DNA of 64,000 nucleotides from Thiocapsa roseopersicina (GCF_900106925.1 NZ_FNNZ01000005.1:62001-126000), one strand, 5' to 3'; positions 1 to 10,233 are shown, counted from the stretch's first letter. The notes: generated by a model not told the origin, from the sequence alone. Translations and numbers: made by a program.

Positions 1-1442
<1,442 letters not shown>

Positions 1443-1589
1443 TTGCTTAATTGACCCGACGAGACCGTCAAGGAGACCTTCACTCAGCGACCGATCCCGC
1501 TCGACCGAGCTGTCATGCCTCTCGCACCCGACGCGATTCGGCACCTCGGCCCGAGCTCAACCCCAACCGATCAAGGATCCAGCGGCGCC

Positions 1590-4103
1590 ATGTCACCGTT
1601 CAAAAATCTCATCAGTGCCAGACCGAACGAGCAATTTTTCGACCTTCCCCCGCTGCCGATGACCCCGGAGGGCATCGCACGCGATTTCCAGCACTACTAC
1701 GCCTATACCTTCGGGCGGGATCGCGACTGCCAGTCCGCTTATTATCCGTACAAGGCGCTCGCCATCGCCCTGCGCGACCGTCTCATGGAGCGCTGGAAAG
1801 GCACCCGACACGCCTATGAAGAGGCCGGTTGCAAGCGCACCTATTACCTGTCGCTCGAGTTCCTGATGGGACGCACCCTCTCCAATGCGATGCTCAATCT
1901 CGGCGTCGGCGATGCGGCCGCCAAGGGGCTGTACGACCTGGGTATTGCGCTCGAGGAGATCGCCGGCAACGAGCCCGACGCCGGATTGGGCAACGGCGGC
2001 CTCGGCCGGCTCGCGGCCTGCTTTCTCGACTCCTGCGCCACCCTGCAGCTTCCCGTCAGGGGCTACGGACTGCACTACGAGTACGGGATGTTTCGCCAGC
2101 TGATCGAGAACGGCAACCAGATCGAGGAGCCCGACCACTGGGTCCGCGACGGCAACCCCTGGGAGTTGGAGCGCCCCGAGTTCACCCAACGCATCCAGTT
2201 CGGCGGCCACACCGAGACCCACAAGGAAAACGACGGGCGCCACGTCGTGCGCTGGGTCAACACCAACGACGTGCTCGCCGTGCCCTACGACATCCCGATC
2301 CCGGGTTATCGCAACGGCACCATCAATACCCTGCGCCTGTGGAAGGCCGCCGCGACCGACGAGTTCGATCTCGGCGAGTTCAACTCGGGCAGTTATCCCG
2401 AGTCGGTTGCGCAAAAGAACGCTGCCGAGCACATCACCATGGTGCTCTACCCCAACGATGCCAGCGAGAACGGCAAGGAACTGCGCCTGCGCCAGCAGTT
2501 CTTCCTGGCCAGCGCCAGCATCAAGGACGTGCTGCGCGATTGGATCCGTCTGCACGGGCCCGACTTCAGCACATTTGCCGAGAAGAACTGCTTCCAGCTC
2601 AACGACACGCACCCCGCCGTCTCGGTCGCGGAGCTGATGCGTCAACTCATGGACGACCACGGTCTCGAATGGACGCAGGCCTGGGCCATCACCCGCAAGA
2701 CCATGGCCTACACCAACCACACCTTGCTCCCCGAGGCGCTCGAACGCTGGCCCGTGCGGCTCTTCGAGCGCCTGCTGCCGCGTATTCTGCAGATCATCTA
2801 CGAGATCAATGCCCGTTTTCTCGCCGAAGTAGCGACCCGCTGGCCGGGCGACAACGACCGCCAAAGACGCATGTCGCTGATCGAGGAAGGGTACGAGTCA
2901 CAGGTCAGGATGGCCTATCTGGCGATTGTCGGCAGCTTCTCGGTCAACGGGGTCGCCGGGCTCCATTCACAGCTGCTGGTCGAAGGACTCTTCCGCGACT
3001 TCTACGAGCTCTGGCCCGAAAAATTCAACAACAAGACCAACGGCGTGACCCCTCGTCGCTGGCTGGCCATGTGCAATCCCGGGCTGCGCGAGCTCCTCGA
3101 CGAGACCATCGGCACCGAATGGGTGCGTGATCTCGGCCAGCTCGAGCGTCTCGCGCCGTATGCCGAGAATGCGGATTTCCGCGAGCGCTGGCATCGAATC
3201 AAGCAGGACAACAAGCGCAGTCTCGCCGTCACGGTCGAGCAGCTCTGCCGAGTCTCGTTCCCGGTCGATGCGCTCTTCGATGTGCAGGTGAAACGCATCC
3301 ACGAGTACAAGCGACAACTGCTCAACGTCCTGCACGTGATACATCTCTACAACCGCATCAAGCGCGGCGACACGCGGGACTGGACGCCGCGCTGCGTCCT
3401 GATTGGCGGCAAGGCAGCGCCCGGCTACCAGATGGCCAAGCAGATCATCAAGCTGGTCAACAACGTCGCCCGCGTGGTCAACGGCGATCCGGAAACCGAG
3501 GGCCTGCTGCGGGTCGCCTTCATCCCGGACTACTGCGTCTCGCTGATGGAAATCATCGCGCCCGGCACGGACCTCTCCGAGCAGATCTCGACCGCCGGCA
3601 AGGAGGCCTCCGGCACGGGCAACATGAAGTTCATGATGAACGGCGCCATCACCATCGGCACACTCGACGGGGCCAACATCGAGATCCGCGAGCAGGTCGG
3701 GGACGACCACTTCTTCCTCTTCGGCCTGACCGCCGCCGGGGTCGAGGCACGCCGCTCTCACTATGATCCCAACGCCATCATCGCCGGCGACTCTGCACTT
3801 CTCGAGGTCATGAGTCTGCTCGAGTCGGGACACTTCAACCAATTCGAGCGGGGCATCTTCGATCAGATCATCCTCTCGATCCGCAACGCCCATGACCCCT
3901 GGATGACCGCGGCGGACTTCCGCAGCTATATCGACGCCCAGGAGCAGGTCGCGGCGGCCTATCGTGACCGTGAACGCTGGCTGCGCATGAGCATCCTCAA
4001 CACCGCCCACAGCGGTCATTTCTCCTCGGACCGCACCATCGCGGAGTACAACCGCGACATCTGGAAACTGACGTCGGTCACGCCCGAGTCCTTGGACGGC
4101 TGA
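1590..4103 (+). CDS. glgP: Glycogen/starch phosphorylase
   Basis: Cytosolic GT35 enzyme that releases glucose-1-phosphate from glycogen using inorganic phosphate and pyridoxal phosphate. The 837-residue product has the usual family length and carries the PLP-lysine motif EASGTGNMKF near the C-terminus, the N-terminal block YYLSLEFLMGRTL, and the conserved NDTHP and KFNNKTNGVTPRRWL segments. I chose the ATG at 1590 because the 25 codons upstream of it in frame (from 1515) are not family-like and an AAGGA lies at 1573-1577, somewhat far. A strong hairpin follows the stop. No other glycogen genes are adjacent. Confidence 0.96.
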   Translation: MSPFKNLISARPNEQFFDLPPLPMTPEGIARDFQHYYAYTFGRDRDCQSAYYPYKALAIALRDRLMERWKGTRHAYEEAGCKRTYYLSLEFLMGRTLSNAMLNLGVGDAAAKGLYDLGIALEEIAGNEPDAGLGNGGLGRLAACFLDSCATLQLPVRGYGLHYEYGMFRQLIENGNQIEEPDHWVRDGNPWELERPEFTQRIQFGGHTETHKENDGRHVVRWVNTNDVLAVPYDIPIPGYRNGTINTLRLWKAAATDEFDLGEFNSGSYPESVAQKNAAEHITMVLYPNDASENGKELRLRQQFFLASASIKDVLRDWIRLHGPDFSTFAEKNCFQLNDTHPAVSVAELMRQLMDDHGLEWTQAWAITRKTMAYTNHTLLPEALERWPVRLFERLLPRILQIIYEINARFLAEVATRWPGDNDRQRRMSLIEEGYESQVRMAYLAIVGSFSVNGVAGLHSQLLVEGLFRDFYELWPEKFNNKTNGVTPRRWLAMCNPGLRELLDETIGTEWVRDLGQLERLAPYAENADFRERWHRIKQDNKRSLAVTVEQLCRVSFPVDALFDVQVKRIHEYKRQLLNVLHVIHLYNRIKRGDTRDWTPRCVLIGGKAAPGYQMAKQIIKLVNNVARVVNGDPETEGLLRVAFIPDYCVSLMEIIAPGTDLSEQISTAGKEASGTGNMKFMMNGAITIGTLDGANIEIREQVGDDHFFLFGLTAAGVEARRSHYDPNAIIAGDSALLEVMSLLESGHFNQFERGIFDQIILSIRNAHDPWMTAADFRSYIDAQEQVAAAYRDRERWLRMSILNTAHSGHFSSDRTIAEYNRDIWKLTSVTPESLDG

Positions 4104-4108
4104 CGGAA

Positions 4109-4148
4109 CCTGTCTCGGACGTGCTCCCACAAGCACGCCCGAGACAGG
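4109..4148 (+). terminator. Long hairpin after glgP
   Basis: Inverted repeat with outer arms CCTGTCTCGG (4109-4118) and CCGAGACAGG (4139-4148), one A/C mismatch, inner arms CGTGCT and AGCACG, and a six-base loop. It starts six bases after the glgP stop. There is no T-run, so it may slow polymerase or protect the mRNA 3' end rather than be a classical intrinsic terminator. Confidence 0.65.
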
Positions 4149-4180
4149 ACCCGCAGATCGATCCCACCCGCGGTAAGCCG

Positions 4181-4209
4181 TTCGCAATCCTGAGCTGCGC
4201 GCCTATGGT
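4181..4209 (+). promoter_or_regulatory. Possible sigma-70 promoter for the partner-switch/export operon
   Basis: TTCGCA (4181-4186), a 17-base spacer and TATGGT (4204-4209), placing a start near 4216, about 40 bases before the ATG at 4254. The overlapping TATAAG at 4209-4214 could serve as an alternative -10. Moderate match only, and no binding data. Confidence 0.35.
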
Positions 4210-4253
4210 ATAAGGCGCTTTGACCAAATCCTCGGCGAGACCGACCAGCCGCC

Positions 4254-5450
4254 ATGCGTATCCTGATTGCCGACGACGCAAGCGACGCGAGGGAGATCCT
4301 CGGGCGCCTGCTCAAGCGCTGGGGGCATGAGGTCGTGACGGCCAGCAACGGACGCGAGGCATGGGAGATCCTCGAGCGCGAGACGATCCGTCTGGTCATC
4401 AGCGACTGGATGATGCCCGAGGTCGACGGATTGGAGCTCTGCATACGGATACGCGCCGGGCAGTGGGACCATTACATCTACTTCATCCTCTTGACCGCCC
4501 GGGACGACAAGGACGACCTGATCGAGGGCATGACCGCGGGTGCCGATGATTTTCTGACCAAGTCGTTTAATTTCGAGGAGCTGCGCGTCCGTCTGCGTGC
4601 AGCCGAACGCATCTTGAGCCTCGAAAGCCAACTCGCCTCCCGCAACAGCAAGCTCGAAGAGACCAACCGCAAGCTCCATGCCGCACTCGATCGGATCGAG
4701 CAAGATCTCCGTGCCGCAGCGGCCCTGCAGGCCAGCCTCCTGCCGAAGGATCCGAACGTGTCGCCCGCCGTGGCATTGGCCTGGCTGTTCCTGCCCGCCA
4801 CCGAGATCGGCGGCGACATCTTCGACTTTTTCCGTTTGAACGACCGCGATCTGGGATTTTATCACCTCGACGTCGCAGGGCATGGCGTGCCCTCGGCGAT
4901 GATGTCGGTCACCCTGAGTCGAACGATGTCCGCCGAGCTCGGCGAAGGTCATCTGATCGCGCCGCCCGGAGGCGAAAGCCGCGTCAGGGCCCCGGATGCC
5001 GTCGTCGCCGACCTCAACCGGCGTTTCCAGTCCGGCGACATCGCACCCTATTTCACAATGGTGTACGGCTACATCGACACCCAATCGGGGCACGGCGAGC
5101 TCTGTCAAGCGGGCCACCCTCATCCGCTGCTGGCGCGGCGCGACGGACGCGTCGAGCAGGTCGGACACGGCGGGTTTGCCGTCGGGATGCTCGAAGGGGT
5201 CCCCTACGATTCGGTCGGCTTCACGCTGGAGTCCGGCGACCGATTGATCCTCTACTCGGACGGCATTACGGATTCTCGCAACGCCGAGGGCGAGAGCTTC
5301 GAGCTCGAGCGCCTGATCGGCCTGGCCGGCGACTGCAGCGATACGCCTCCGGCAACCTTGACGACGCGTGTAGATGAGATTCTAAGGGTCTGGCGCGGAG
5401 CGGGAGAGATCGAGGACGACATCTCGCTGTTGGTCCTCCAGCGGCGATGA
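4254..5450 (+). CDS. Response regulator with PP2C/SpoIIE serine phosphatase output (HsbR/RsbU-like)
   Basis: Cytosolic signalling protein of 398 residues. Residues 1-120 are a receiver with the acid pair D7/D8, phospho-acceptor D51, T81 and K103 all present. A probable coiled coil follows (about 120-165), then a PP2C-type phosphatase with GGDIFDF, DVAGHGVPSA, SDGITDS and the final DDISLLVL metal-binding blocks. Such proteins dephosphorylate a STAS antagonist when their receiver is phosphorylated. The Hpt and STAS genes directly downstream supply the phosphodonor-type partner and the likely substrate, an arrangement resembling HptB-HsbR-HsbA of Pseudomonas. Unlike HsbR it lacks a C-terminal kinase domain; a separate RsbW-like gene lies at 50011-50538. 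Confidence 0.92.
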   Translation: MRILIADDASDAREILGRLLKRWGHEVVTASNGREAWEILERETIRLVISDWMMPEVDGLELCIRIRAGQWDHYIYFILLTARDDKDDLIEGMTAGADDFLTKSFNFEELRVRLRAAERILSLESQLASRNSKLEETNRKLHAALDRIEQDLRAAAALQASLLPKDPNVSPAVALAWLFLPATEIGGDIFDFFRLNDRDLGFYHLDVAGHGVPSAMMSVTLSRTMSAELGEGHLIAPPGGESRVRAPDAVVADLNRRFQSGDIAPYFTMVYGYIDTQSGHGELCQAGHPHPLLARRDGRVEQVGHGGFAVGMLEGVPYDSVGFTLESGDRLILYSDGITDSRNAEGESFELERLIGLAGDCSDTPPATLTTRVDEILRVWRGAGEIEDDISLLVLQRR

Positions 5451-5702
5451 CCGATCGGACCGGGGCTCGGACTCGGCTCCGCTGCCACGGAGAGCAAAGT
5501 GGGACAGGGTGAACAAGGACACTGCCCAACGTCGGCGCAGAGCGCTATCCTTAGATGCGAGCGCCCTCGCCCCGCGACCGAGCACCACCGACATCGAGAC
5601 GGCTCGGATCAGCGAGCGGCCGGGTGGATCGGGTCAGTGCAGGCCCTCGGATCGCCCACACGGCGCCCTAGGTGTCTCGCGCCAAGCCCACAACAGTACC
5701 GG

Positions 5703-6101
5703 ATGGACAGCATGTCAGGCTCAGGACAAGATCGGATCGAAACCGTCATCGACACAACCGTACTCGACGACATCCGTGATCTGATGGAAGATGATTTTGC
5801 CGACTTGGTGCGGCGTTTCCTCGAGGACTCAGCCGACCTGATCGATCAATTGGATCAAGGCATTGCCCGGGGCGATGCCGATGCGGTCTACCGGGCCGCT
5901 CATACGCTCAAGTCAAGCTCCGCGGCCCTCGGCGCGCTGGCCCTCTCGGATCGCGCCAAGCATCTGGAGGCCCTCGGTCGCTCGGGGGTCCTCGACGGCG
6001 CAGCAGCAGAGGCGGCTGCGGCCCACGTCCAGTTTGCGCGCGCCAAGGAGACCCTGGAGAAATGTCTCGAGGAGGGATCCCAACCATGGACGCCGACCTG
6101 A
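5703..6101 (+). CDS. Hpt domain phosphotransfer protein
   Basis: Small four-helix histidine phosphotransfer protein of 132 residues. The phosphorylatable histidine is H67 in AAHTLKSSSAALGA. It probably relays phosphate between a hybrid sensor kinase, not present in this window, and the receiver of the upstream gene. The ATG at 5703 was chosen because the longer in-frame extension back to 5499 is Arg/Pro-rich and unlike Hpt proteins; a second ATG at 5712 is also possible. A 252-base gap separates it from the phosphatase gene, so a private promoter cannot be excluded. Confidence 0.88.
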   Translation: MDSMSGSGQDRIETVIDTTVLDDIRDLMEDDFADLVRRFLEDSADLIDQLDQGIARGDADAVYRAAHTLKSSSAALGALALSDRAKHLEALGRSGVLDGAAAEAAAAHVQFARAKETLEKCLEEGSQPWTPT

Positions 6102-6192
6102 TTCGGGCGCACGACAACCTGCTCGGCAGGCGTCCTGCAAACGCACGGATCCCGAGGCGAGAATCACTGCCCGACCGCTGGAGCTTACGAGG

Positions 6193-6534
6193 ATGAAGGC
6201 AACAGTTACCCATCGAAAGATCGGCCATGTCGACAGCGTCGCCATCGCCGGACGCTTGACCGCCGCCGAGGCACCGGCCGTTCGGCAAGAGATCCTCCAG
6301 GTTCTGGAGCGGGGTGACGCGCGCCTCGTCCTCGACCTCGCGGAGCTGACCTTCTGCGATTCGAGCGGCCTCTCGGTGTTGATCTCCGCACTCAAGGCGG
6401 CGCGCGGCAGCGGCGGCAACGTCTCTTTGGCCGGACTCACGCCATCGGTGCGGGCGCTCATCGAGCTGACCCGCCTCCAGCAAGTCTTCGAGATCTTCGA
6501 CGACGCAGAGGTCGCCGCCGCGCGAATGGGCTAG
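6193..6534 (+). CDS. STAS domain anti-sigma factor antagonist (RsbV/HsbA-like)
   Basis: Single-domain STAS protein of 113 residues. The conserved motif FCDSSGLSVL contains the serine expected to be phosphorylated (S57, next to D56), which switches binding to an RsbW-like kinase on and off. It is likely the substrate of the PP2C protein at 4254. The start at 6193 is preceded by an ACGAGG Shine-Dalgarno; longer in-frame extension upstream overlaps the Hpt gene region and does not resemble STAS proteins. It is followed after 30 bases by the export lipoprotein gene, tying the switch to polysaccharide export. Confidence 0.92.
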   Translation: MKATVTHRKIGHVDSVAIAGRLTAAEAPAVRQEILQVLERGDARLVLDLAELTFCDSSGLSVLISALKAARGSGGNVSLAGLTPSVRALIELTRLQQVFEIFDDAEVAAARMG

Positions 6535-6564
6535 ATCGAGAGTGCCGGGAACACACCCGTCGGG

Positions 6565-7629
6565 ATGAAGGGGATCAAGCACGCGAGCGAGATCGGGCGA
6601 TCGGGCCGAATCCGGCGCCTGCGCCCATTTTCGCATCGCGTGATCCGAATCGGGCTCGCCCTTCTGTGGGCATCCATCCTGAGCGGATGTGGCGCTTGGG
6701 AGATCGTCCCCGGATCCACCCCGGCGTCGGCATCCGATTTCGAGGTGCCTGAACGCCGGATCGAGGCATCGAGCTTCGAGCTCCTCAAGCAGTTCGAGCA
6801 AGCCGGCGAGCCGGTTTATCGGTTTGGTCCCGGCGACGAGCTCGTCGTCTCGGTGGCGGCTCGCCCCGAAATCTCCGGGCCGCATCTGGTGGGCCCGGAC
6901 GGCATCATCACGATACCCTTTGCCGGCCCGGTCCTCATCGGCGGTCTGACGCGCGAAGAAGCCGCCTCGCGGGTCGTCGAGGCGCTCGCGCCCTACTATC
7001 TCGATCTGTCGGTGACGGTCGGCGTGACACGCTACGGCTCGAATCGGATCGTGGTCCTCGGGCGTGTCGAGAATCCCGGCGTCCTGCAGTTCGACACCCC
7101 GCCGAATCTACTGGAAACGCTGGCCCAAGCCGGTGGCCTGCCGCTCCTGCGTCCCGAGCAGCTCTTGACGCGCTGCGCCGTGATTCGCGGCGACAGCATC
7201 CTCTGGGTCGATGTCGCGCGCCTGCTCACCGGCGACCTGTCGCTGAACATCCGATTGCAGCGCAACGATATCGTCTATATCCCGGATTCCACCGACACAC
7301 CGGTCTATGTCCTCGGCGAAGTCGAGACACCCGGCGTCTATCGACTGACGCCGCAGATGTCATTCCTCGATGCCCTGAGTCAGGCCGGTGGCCCGACCCG
7401 GGATGCGAACCTCAATCGCATCCATGTCATCCGCCCGGCGGATCGGGTCAATTTCAGCTTCTCCTTCATGGAGATCCTGAAACCGGATCCGGGGCTGAAC
7501 GTCGCCATGAAAGAGGGCGACATCGTCTATGTGCCGCGCAGCGGCATCTCGCAGATCGGCTACATTCTGGAAAACTTCAATCCGTTCAGCTCGATTCTGA
7601 TCATCAATCAGCTGATGAGCGGCGATTGA
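6565..7629 (+). CDS. Polysaccharide export outer-membrane lipoprotein (Wza/BexD family)
   Basis: Predicted outer-membrane polysaccharide channel subunit, 354 residues. A hydrophobic segment ends in lipobox LSGC (C42). The poly_export domain follows (YRFGPGDELVVSV, LVGPDGIITIPFAGPVLI), then two SLBB-type beta-grasp repeats (RIVVLGRVENPGVLQF and PVYVLGEVETPGVYRL). The N-terminus from 6565 is long and Arg-rich before the signal sequence; a GTG at 6640 would give a more ordinary lipoprotein signal (VIRIGLALLWASILSGC), so the start is uncertain. It pairs with the co-polymerase gene downstream and serves the cluster at 31-48 kb by inference. Confidence 0.93.
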   Translation: MKGIKHASEIGRSGRIRRLRPFSHRVIRIGLALLWASILSGCGAWEIVPGSTPASASDFEVPERRIEASSFELLKQFEQAGEPVYRFGPGDELVVSVAARPEISGPHLVGPDGIITIPFAGPVLIGGLTREEAASRVVEALAPYYLDLSVTVGVTRYGSNRIVVLGRVENPGVLQFDTPPNLLETLAQAGGLPLLRPEQLLTRCAVIRGDSILWVDVARLLTGDLSLNIRLQRNDIVYIPDSTDTPVYVLGEVETPGVYRLTPQMSFLDALSQAGGPTRDANLNRIHVIRPADRVNFSFSFMEILKPDPGLNVAMKEGDIVYVPRSGISQIGYILENFNPFSSILIINQLMSGD

Positions 7630-7690
7630 TGAAACCCCGTGTCTACAGCCCGGCGCCGCATCGGCCGCGCGAAGACGCGGTGGCTCGTCC

Positions 7691-9811
7691 ATGAGCGCAC
7701 CGCCCGCCCAACCCGTCTCCTCCGGTGCCTTCCAGCCGCTCGACAGCATCTGGAATCACAAGCTCCTGGTCATCCTGGTTGCGTTCATCGTCGCGGTCGG
7801 TGGAACCTATGTCGCCTACATCAAGGGCACCGCGGTCTATCGCGCCACGGCGGTCATCTATGTCGCCCCGCGCTTCGCCAATATCCTGGAGGACTCCAAG
7901 GAGCTGGAATTCCAGTCCTTCACCCAGTTTCAGCAGTTCATGAAGCAGCAGGCGCGCACCATCAATCGGTACGACATCGTGCTCGAGGCACTCGCGCGGC
8001 TCGGCGAGCGCCGTTTCGGCCTCTGGCAGGAGCCCGACGAATCCGATCGCGAGGCCGCCGAGCGTCTTCAGCAGCAACTTCAGGTGCGCGATGTCCGCGA
8101 TACCTATCTGATTACCGTCAGCCTCGAGTCGGAGAATGCGAACGGGCTCGACGAGATCGTCAACAGCGTCGTGAAGGTCTATCTGGAGAAGGCGAAAACG
8201 GAGGAGATCTACGCCGGCGAGGATCGCATCGAGGTCCTCTTGGCACGCCGCGAGGCGCATGTGCTTCGGATCCAGGCCCTCACGGAGCGACGCGGCGAGC
8301 TCGCCCAGACGCTCGGGGTCACCACCTTCGTCGAAGGTGCACTCAACCCCTACGACACCCTCTTGATCGAGAGCACGAGCGCCCTGCTCCAAGCCGAGCG
8401 CGCGCGCATCTCGGCGGATGCCGAGCTGGCGACCTACGACGCCGCAACGGGCGGCAAGGCAGCCCGGTCGGCATTGACCGCCGCGGCGAGCGAGCTGGCC
8501 TCGAAGGACCCCGGACTCAACAGCCTCAAGGCCAATCTCTACAAGCGGCGCAGCGAGGTCCTCGAGCAGACCACCGGACTCACGGAGAACCACCCGGTCA
8601 GACGCATCGCGCAGCGCGAGCTCGATGATCTGGAGAACGAGGTCAAGAGCGCCTCGGCGCAGCTGATCGCCGAGAAATCAGCGATGCTTCTGGAAGAGCG
8701 CAGGGCGCGCGTACGCGAACGTTCCGCGGTGGAGGAGGTGTTGCGTGCGCAGCTTCGCGGGCAACAGGACCAGGCCGCCTGGTTCGCGACTCATTACAAC
8801 GATGCGCTGGAGGTCAGCAACGAGATCGCACGCGAGCGCAAGGCGTTGGATGCGATCGACGATCGCGTCGAGTTCCTGGAGATCGAGGCCAGCGCGCCCG
8901 GCTTCATCCGGGTCTCGACTTGGGCCATGCCGCCGATCCTTCCGGTGAGCGGCGGGCGTACCAAGCTCGCAGTGATCTTCGCCGCGCTGGGCGGCATCTT
9001 GGGCCTGGTGGCGGCAATCGCGGTCGACCTGCTCGACCGGCGTGTACAGACGAGTCGGCAGGTGCAGTCGCTCCTGGGCTTCCCTCCCTTGGCCGCCTTC
9101 CTGGAGCCCTCGCAGGATCCCGCGCATCGCGCCCTGCTCGCCGACCAAATGCGACGGCTCGCCCAAGCGCTTAGACGCGAGCACAGCGCGAACGGCGTGC
9201 GTCGTCTCCTCGTGACGGCGGCTCGCCATGGCTGCGGTGCAACCACCATCGTTCTCGATCTGGCACGCGAGCTCGACCGCCAAGGTCTGCGGGTCGTCGT
9301 GGTCGAAGCGAACCTCTTCGTGACCGATGCCCGCTACCGAACGACCCAGGCTCGCCCCGGCCTGCTCGACATCCTGTCGGACGACTTGGATCCGACCCTC
9401 ACGATCGTGCCGAGCGACGAGAACCTACCCGACCGGATCCGCACCGGGGATTCGGAGAACGGACACCTGAGCGACTGCAGCCATCTCCCCAGCGTGCTCG
9501 ATCGCCTGAGTACGGACTACGACATGGTGCTCATCGACGCCGCGCCGATTCGTCTCTCCGCAGACACCGAGTACCTGGCCGGGATCTGCGACGCGACCTG
9601 GCTGGTGGTGCGAGCACGCCTGGCGCAGATCGGCGAGGTCAAAGGTTCCGCCGCGCGCCTGGAGAAGGCCGCGCCGCCGGCGGTCGGGCTGATCATGACC
9701 GGCCTGACCGTCTTTATGGGTGGCGGCTACTATGGCCAGATCCTGAAGGAATACCGAAAGGCCATCGTCGCAAAAGGCCAACCAGGCGCCGAAAGAGACA
9801 ACCACCGCTGA
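7691..9811 (+). CDS. Wzz/Wzc-like polysaccharide co-polymerase with degenerate BY-kinase domain
   Basis: Inner-membrane protein of 706 residues. TM1 lies near residues 28-45, followed by a periplasmic coiled-coil Wzz region, TM2 near 425-445, and a cytosolic domain of the bacterial tyrosine-kinase fold. Walker A, normally GxGKS/T, reads GCGATT (G514-T519), so the nucleotide-contacting lysine is alanine. Walker A' reads VVVVEANLF rather than a DADxR form. The Walker B aspartate remains (VLIDAAP). The C-terminus has only a few tyrosines (GGGYYGQILKEYR). It probably sets chain length with the Wza-type protein upstream, but autophosphorylation looks unlikely. A shared operon with the upstream genes is inferred from orientation and spacing of 61 bases. 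Confidence 0.9.
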   Translation: MSAPPAQPVSSGAFQPLDSIWNHKLLVILVAFIVAVGGTYVAYIKGTAVYRATAVIYVAPRFANILEDSKELEFQSFTQFQQFMKQQARTINRYDIVLEALARLGERRFGLWQEPDESDREAAERLQQQLQVRDVRDTYLITVSLESENANGLDEIVNSVVKVYLEKAKTEEIYAGEDRIEVLLARREAHVLRIQALTERRGELAQTLGVTTFVEGALNPYDTLLIESTSALLQAERARISADAELATYDAATGGKAARSALTAAASELASKDPGLNSLKANLYKRRSEVLEQTTGLTENHPVRRIAQRELDDLENEVKSASAQLIAEKSAMLLEERRARVRERSAVEEVLRAQLRGQQDQAAWFATHYNDALEVSNEIARERKALDAIDDRVEFLEIEASAPGFIRVSTWAMPPILPVSGGRTKLAVIFAALGGILGLVAAIAVDLLDRRVQTSRQVQSLLGFPPLAAFLEPSQDPAHRALLADQMRRLAQALRREHSANGVRRLLVTAARHGCGATTIVLDLARELDRQGLRVVVVEANLFVTDARYRTTQARPGLLDILSDDLDPTLTIVPSDENLPDRIRTGDSENGHLSDCSHLPSVLDRLSTDYDMVLIDAAPIRLSADTEYLAGICDATWLVVRARLAQIGEVKGSAARLEKAAPPAVGLIMTGLTVFMGGGYYGQILKEYRKAIVAKGQPGAERDNHR

Positions 9812-9873
9812 GAGGATCTCGCTCTGGATCGCGCTCGCCCTCGACGCCCCCGAGCGCATCGCCAAGCATGCCG

Positions 9874-9890
9874 ACTGCCGTTCCGGCACA
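9874..9890. promoter_or_regulatory. Operator-like palindrome, CTGCC-N5-GGCAC copy
   Basis: ACTGCCGTTCCGGCACA. One of two sites upstream of the LruC gene; it shares the CTGCC-N5-GGCA spacing with the sites at 9906 and at 29446, 29529 and 29561. Its centre is 32 bp from the centre of the next site. Likely enhancer for a sigma-54 activator. Confidence 0.5.
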
Positions 9891-9905
9891 CACTTCAGGT
9901 CGAAG

Positions 9906-9922
9906 TCTGCCGAAACGGCAGA
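9906..9922. promoter_or_regulatory. Operator palindrome TCTGCCG-AAA-CGGCAGA
   Basis: Perfect 7-base arms around three A residues. It matches the site at 29446-29462 at 15 of 17 positions. It lies about 260 bases upstream of the sigma-54-type promoter of the LruC gene, a normal distance for an NtrC-family enhancer. Confidence 0.65.
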
Positions 9923-9923
9923 T

Positions 9924-9944
9924 GGCTTCGGATCCACCGAAGCC
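9924..9944 (+). terminator. Short GC-rich hairpin after the export operon
   Basis: Perfect 8-base arms GGCTTCGG and CCGAAGCC with a five-base loop, 113 bases after the stop of the Wzc-like gene and directly beside the operator palindrome. No T-run follows, so its role as terminator is uncertain. Confidence 0.4.
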
Positions 9945-10172
9945 GACTCATGTCTCCCACAACGGCGCGAAAAACAACCCTCCTTATTAAAATCAATGCC
10001 CTGGTTTCTCTTTGGGACAGGATCGACGCGACCGGCGCCAGTGAAACCATAGGCGCGCGTGGACCGGGACTTCACTCGCCCGTCAGGGAGTCGTCGCTCT
10101 CGAAAACCCAAGATTATGATTTATCGTATTTTTTACATCATCCCAGGGATTTCCGCGACCCACGTGCTCCGG

Positions 10173-10188
10173 TGGCACGAGTTATGTA
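10173..10188 (+). promoter_or_regulatory. Sigma-54-type promoter (-24/-12) for the LruC gene
   Basis: TGGCACG at 10173-10179, four bases, then ATGTA, so the -24 GG and the -12 G have canonical spacing, though the -12 GC is GT. Start predicted near 10199, 35 bases before the ATG at 10234. The identical TGGCACG-N4-ATG core occurs at 29662. The AT-rich stretch at 10110-10140 could bind IHF. Confidence 0.6.
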
Positions 10189-10233
10189 CTGCTCAATCGA
10201 GATTTTCAACGCCTCGACTGCAGGAGTCCATCG

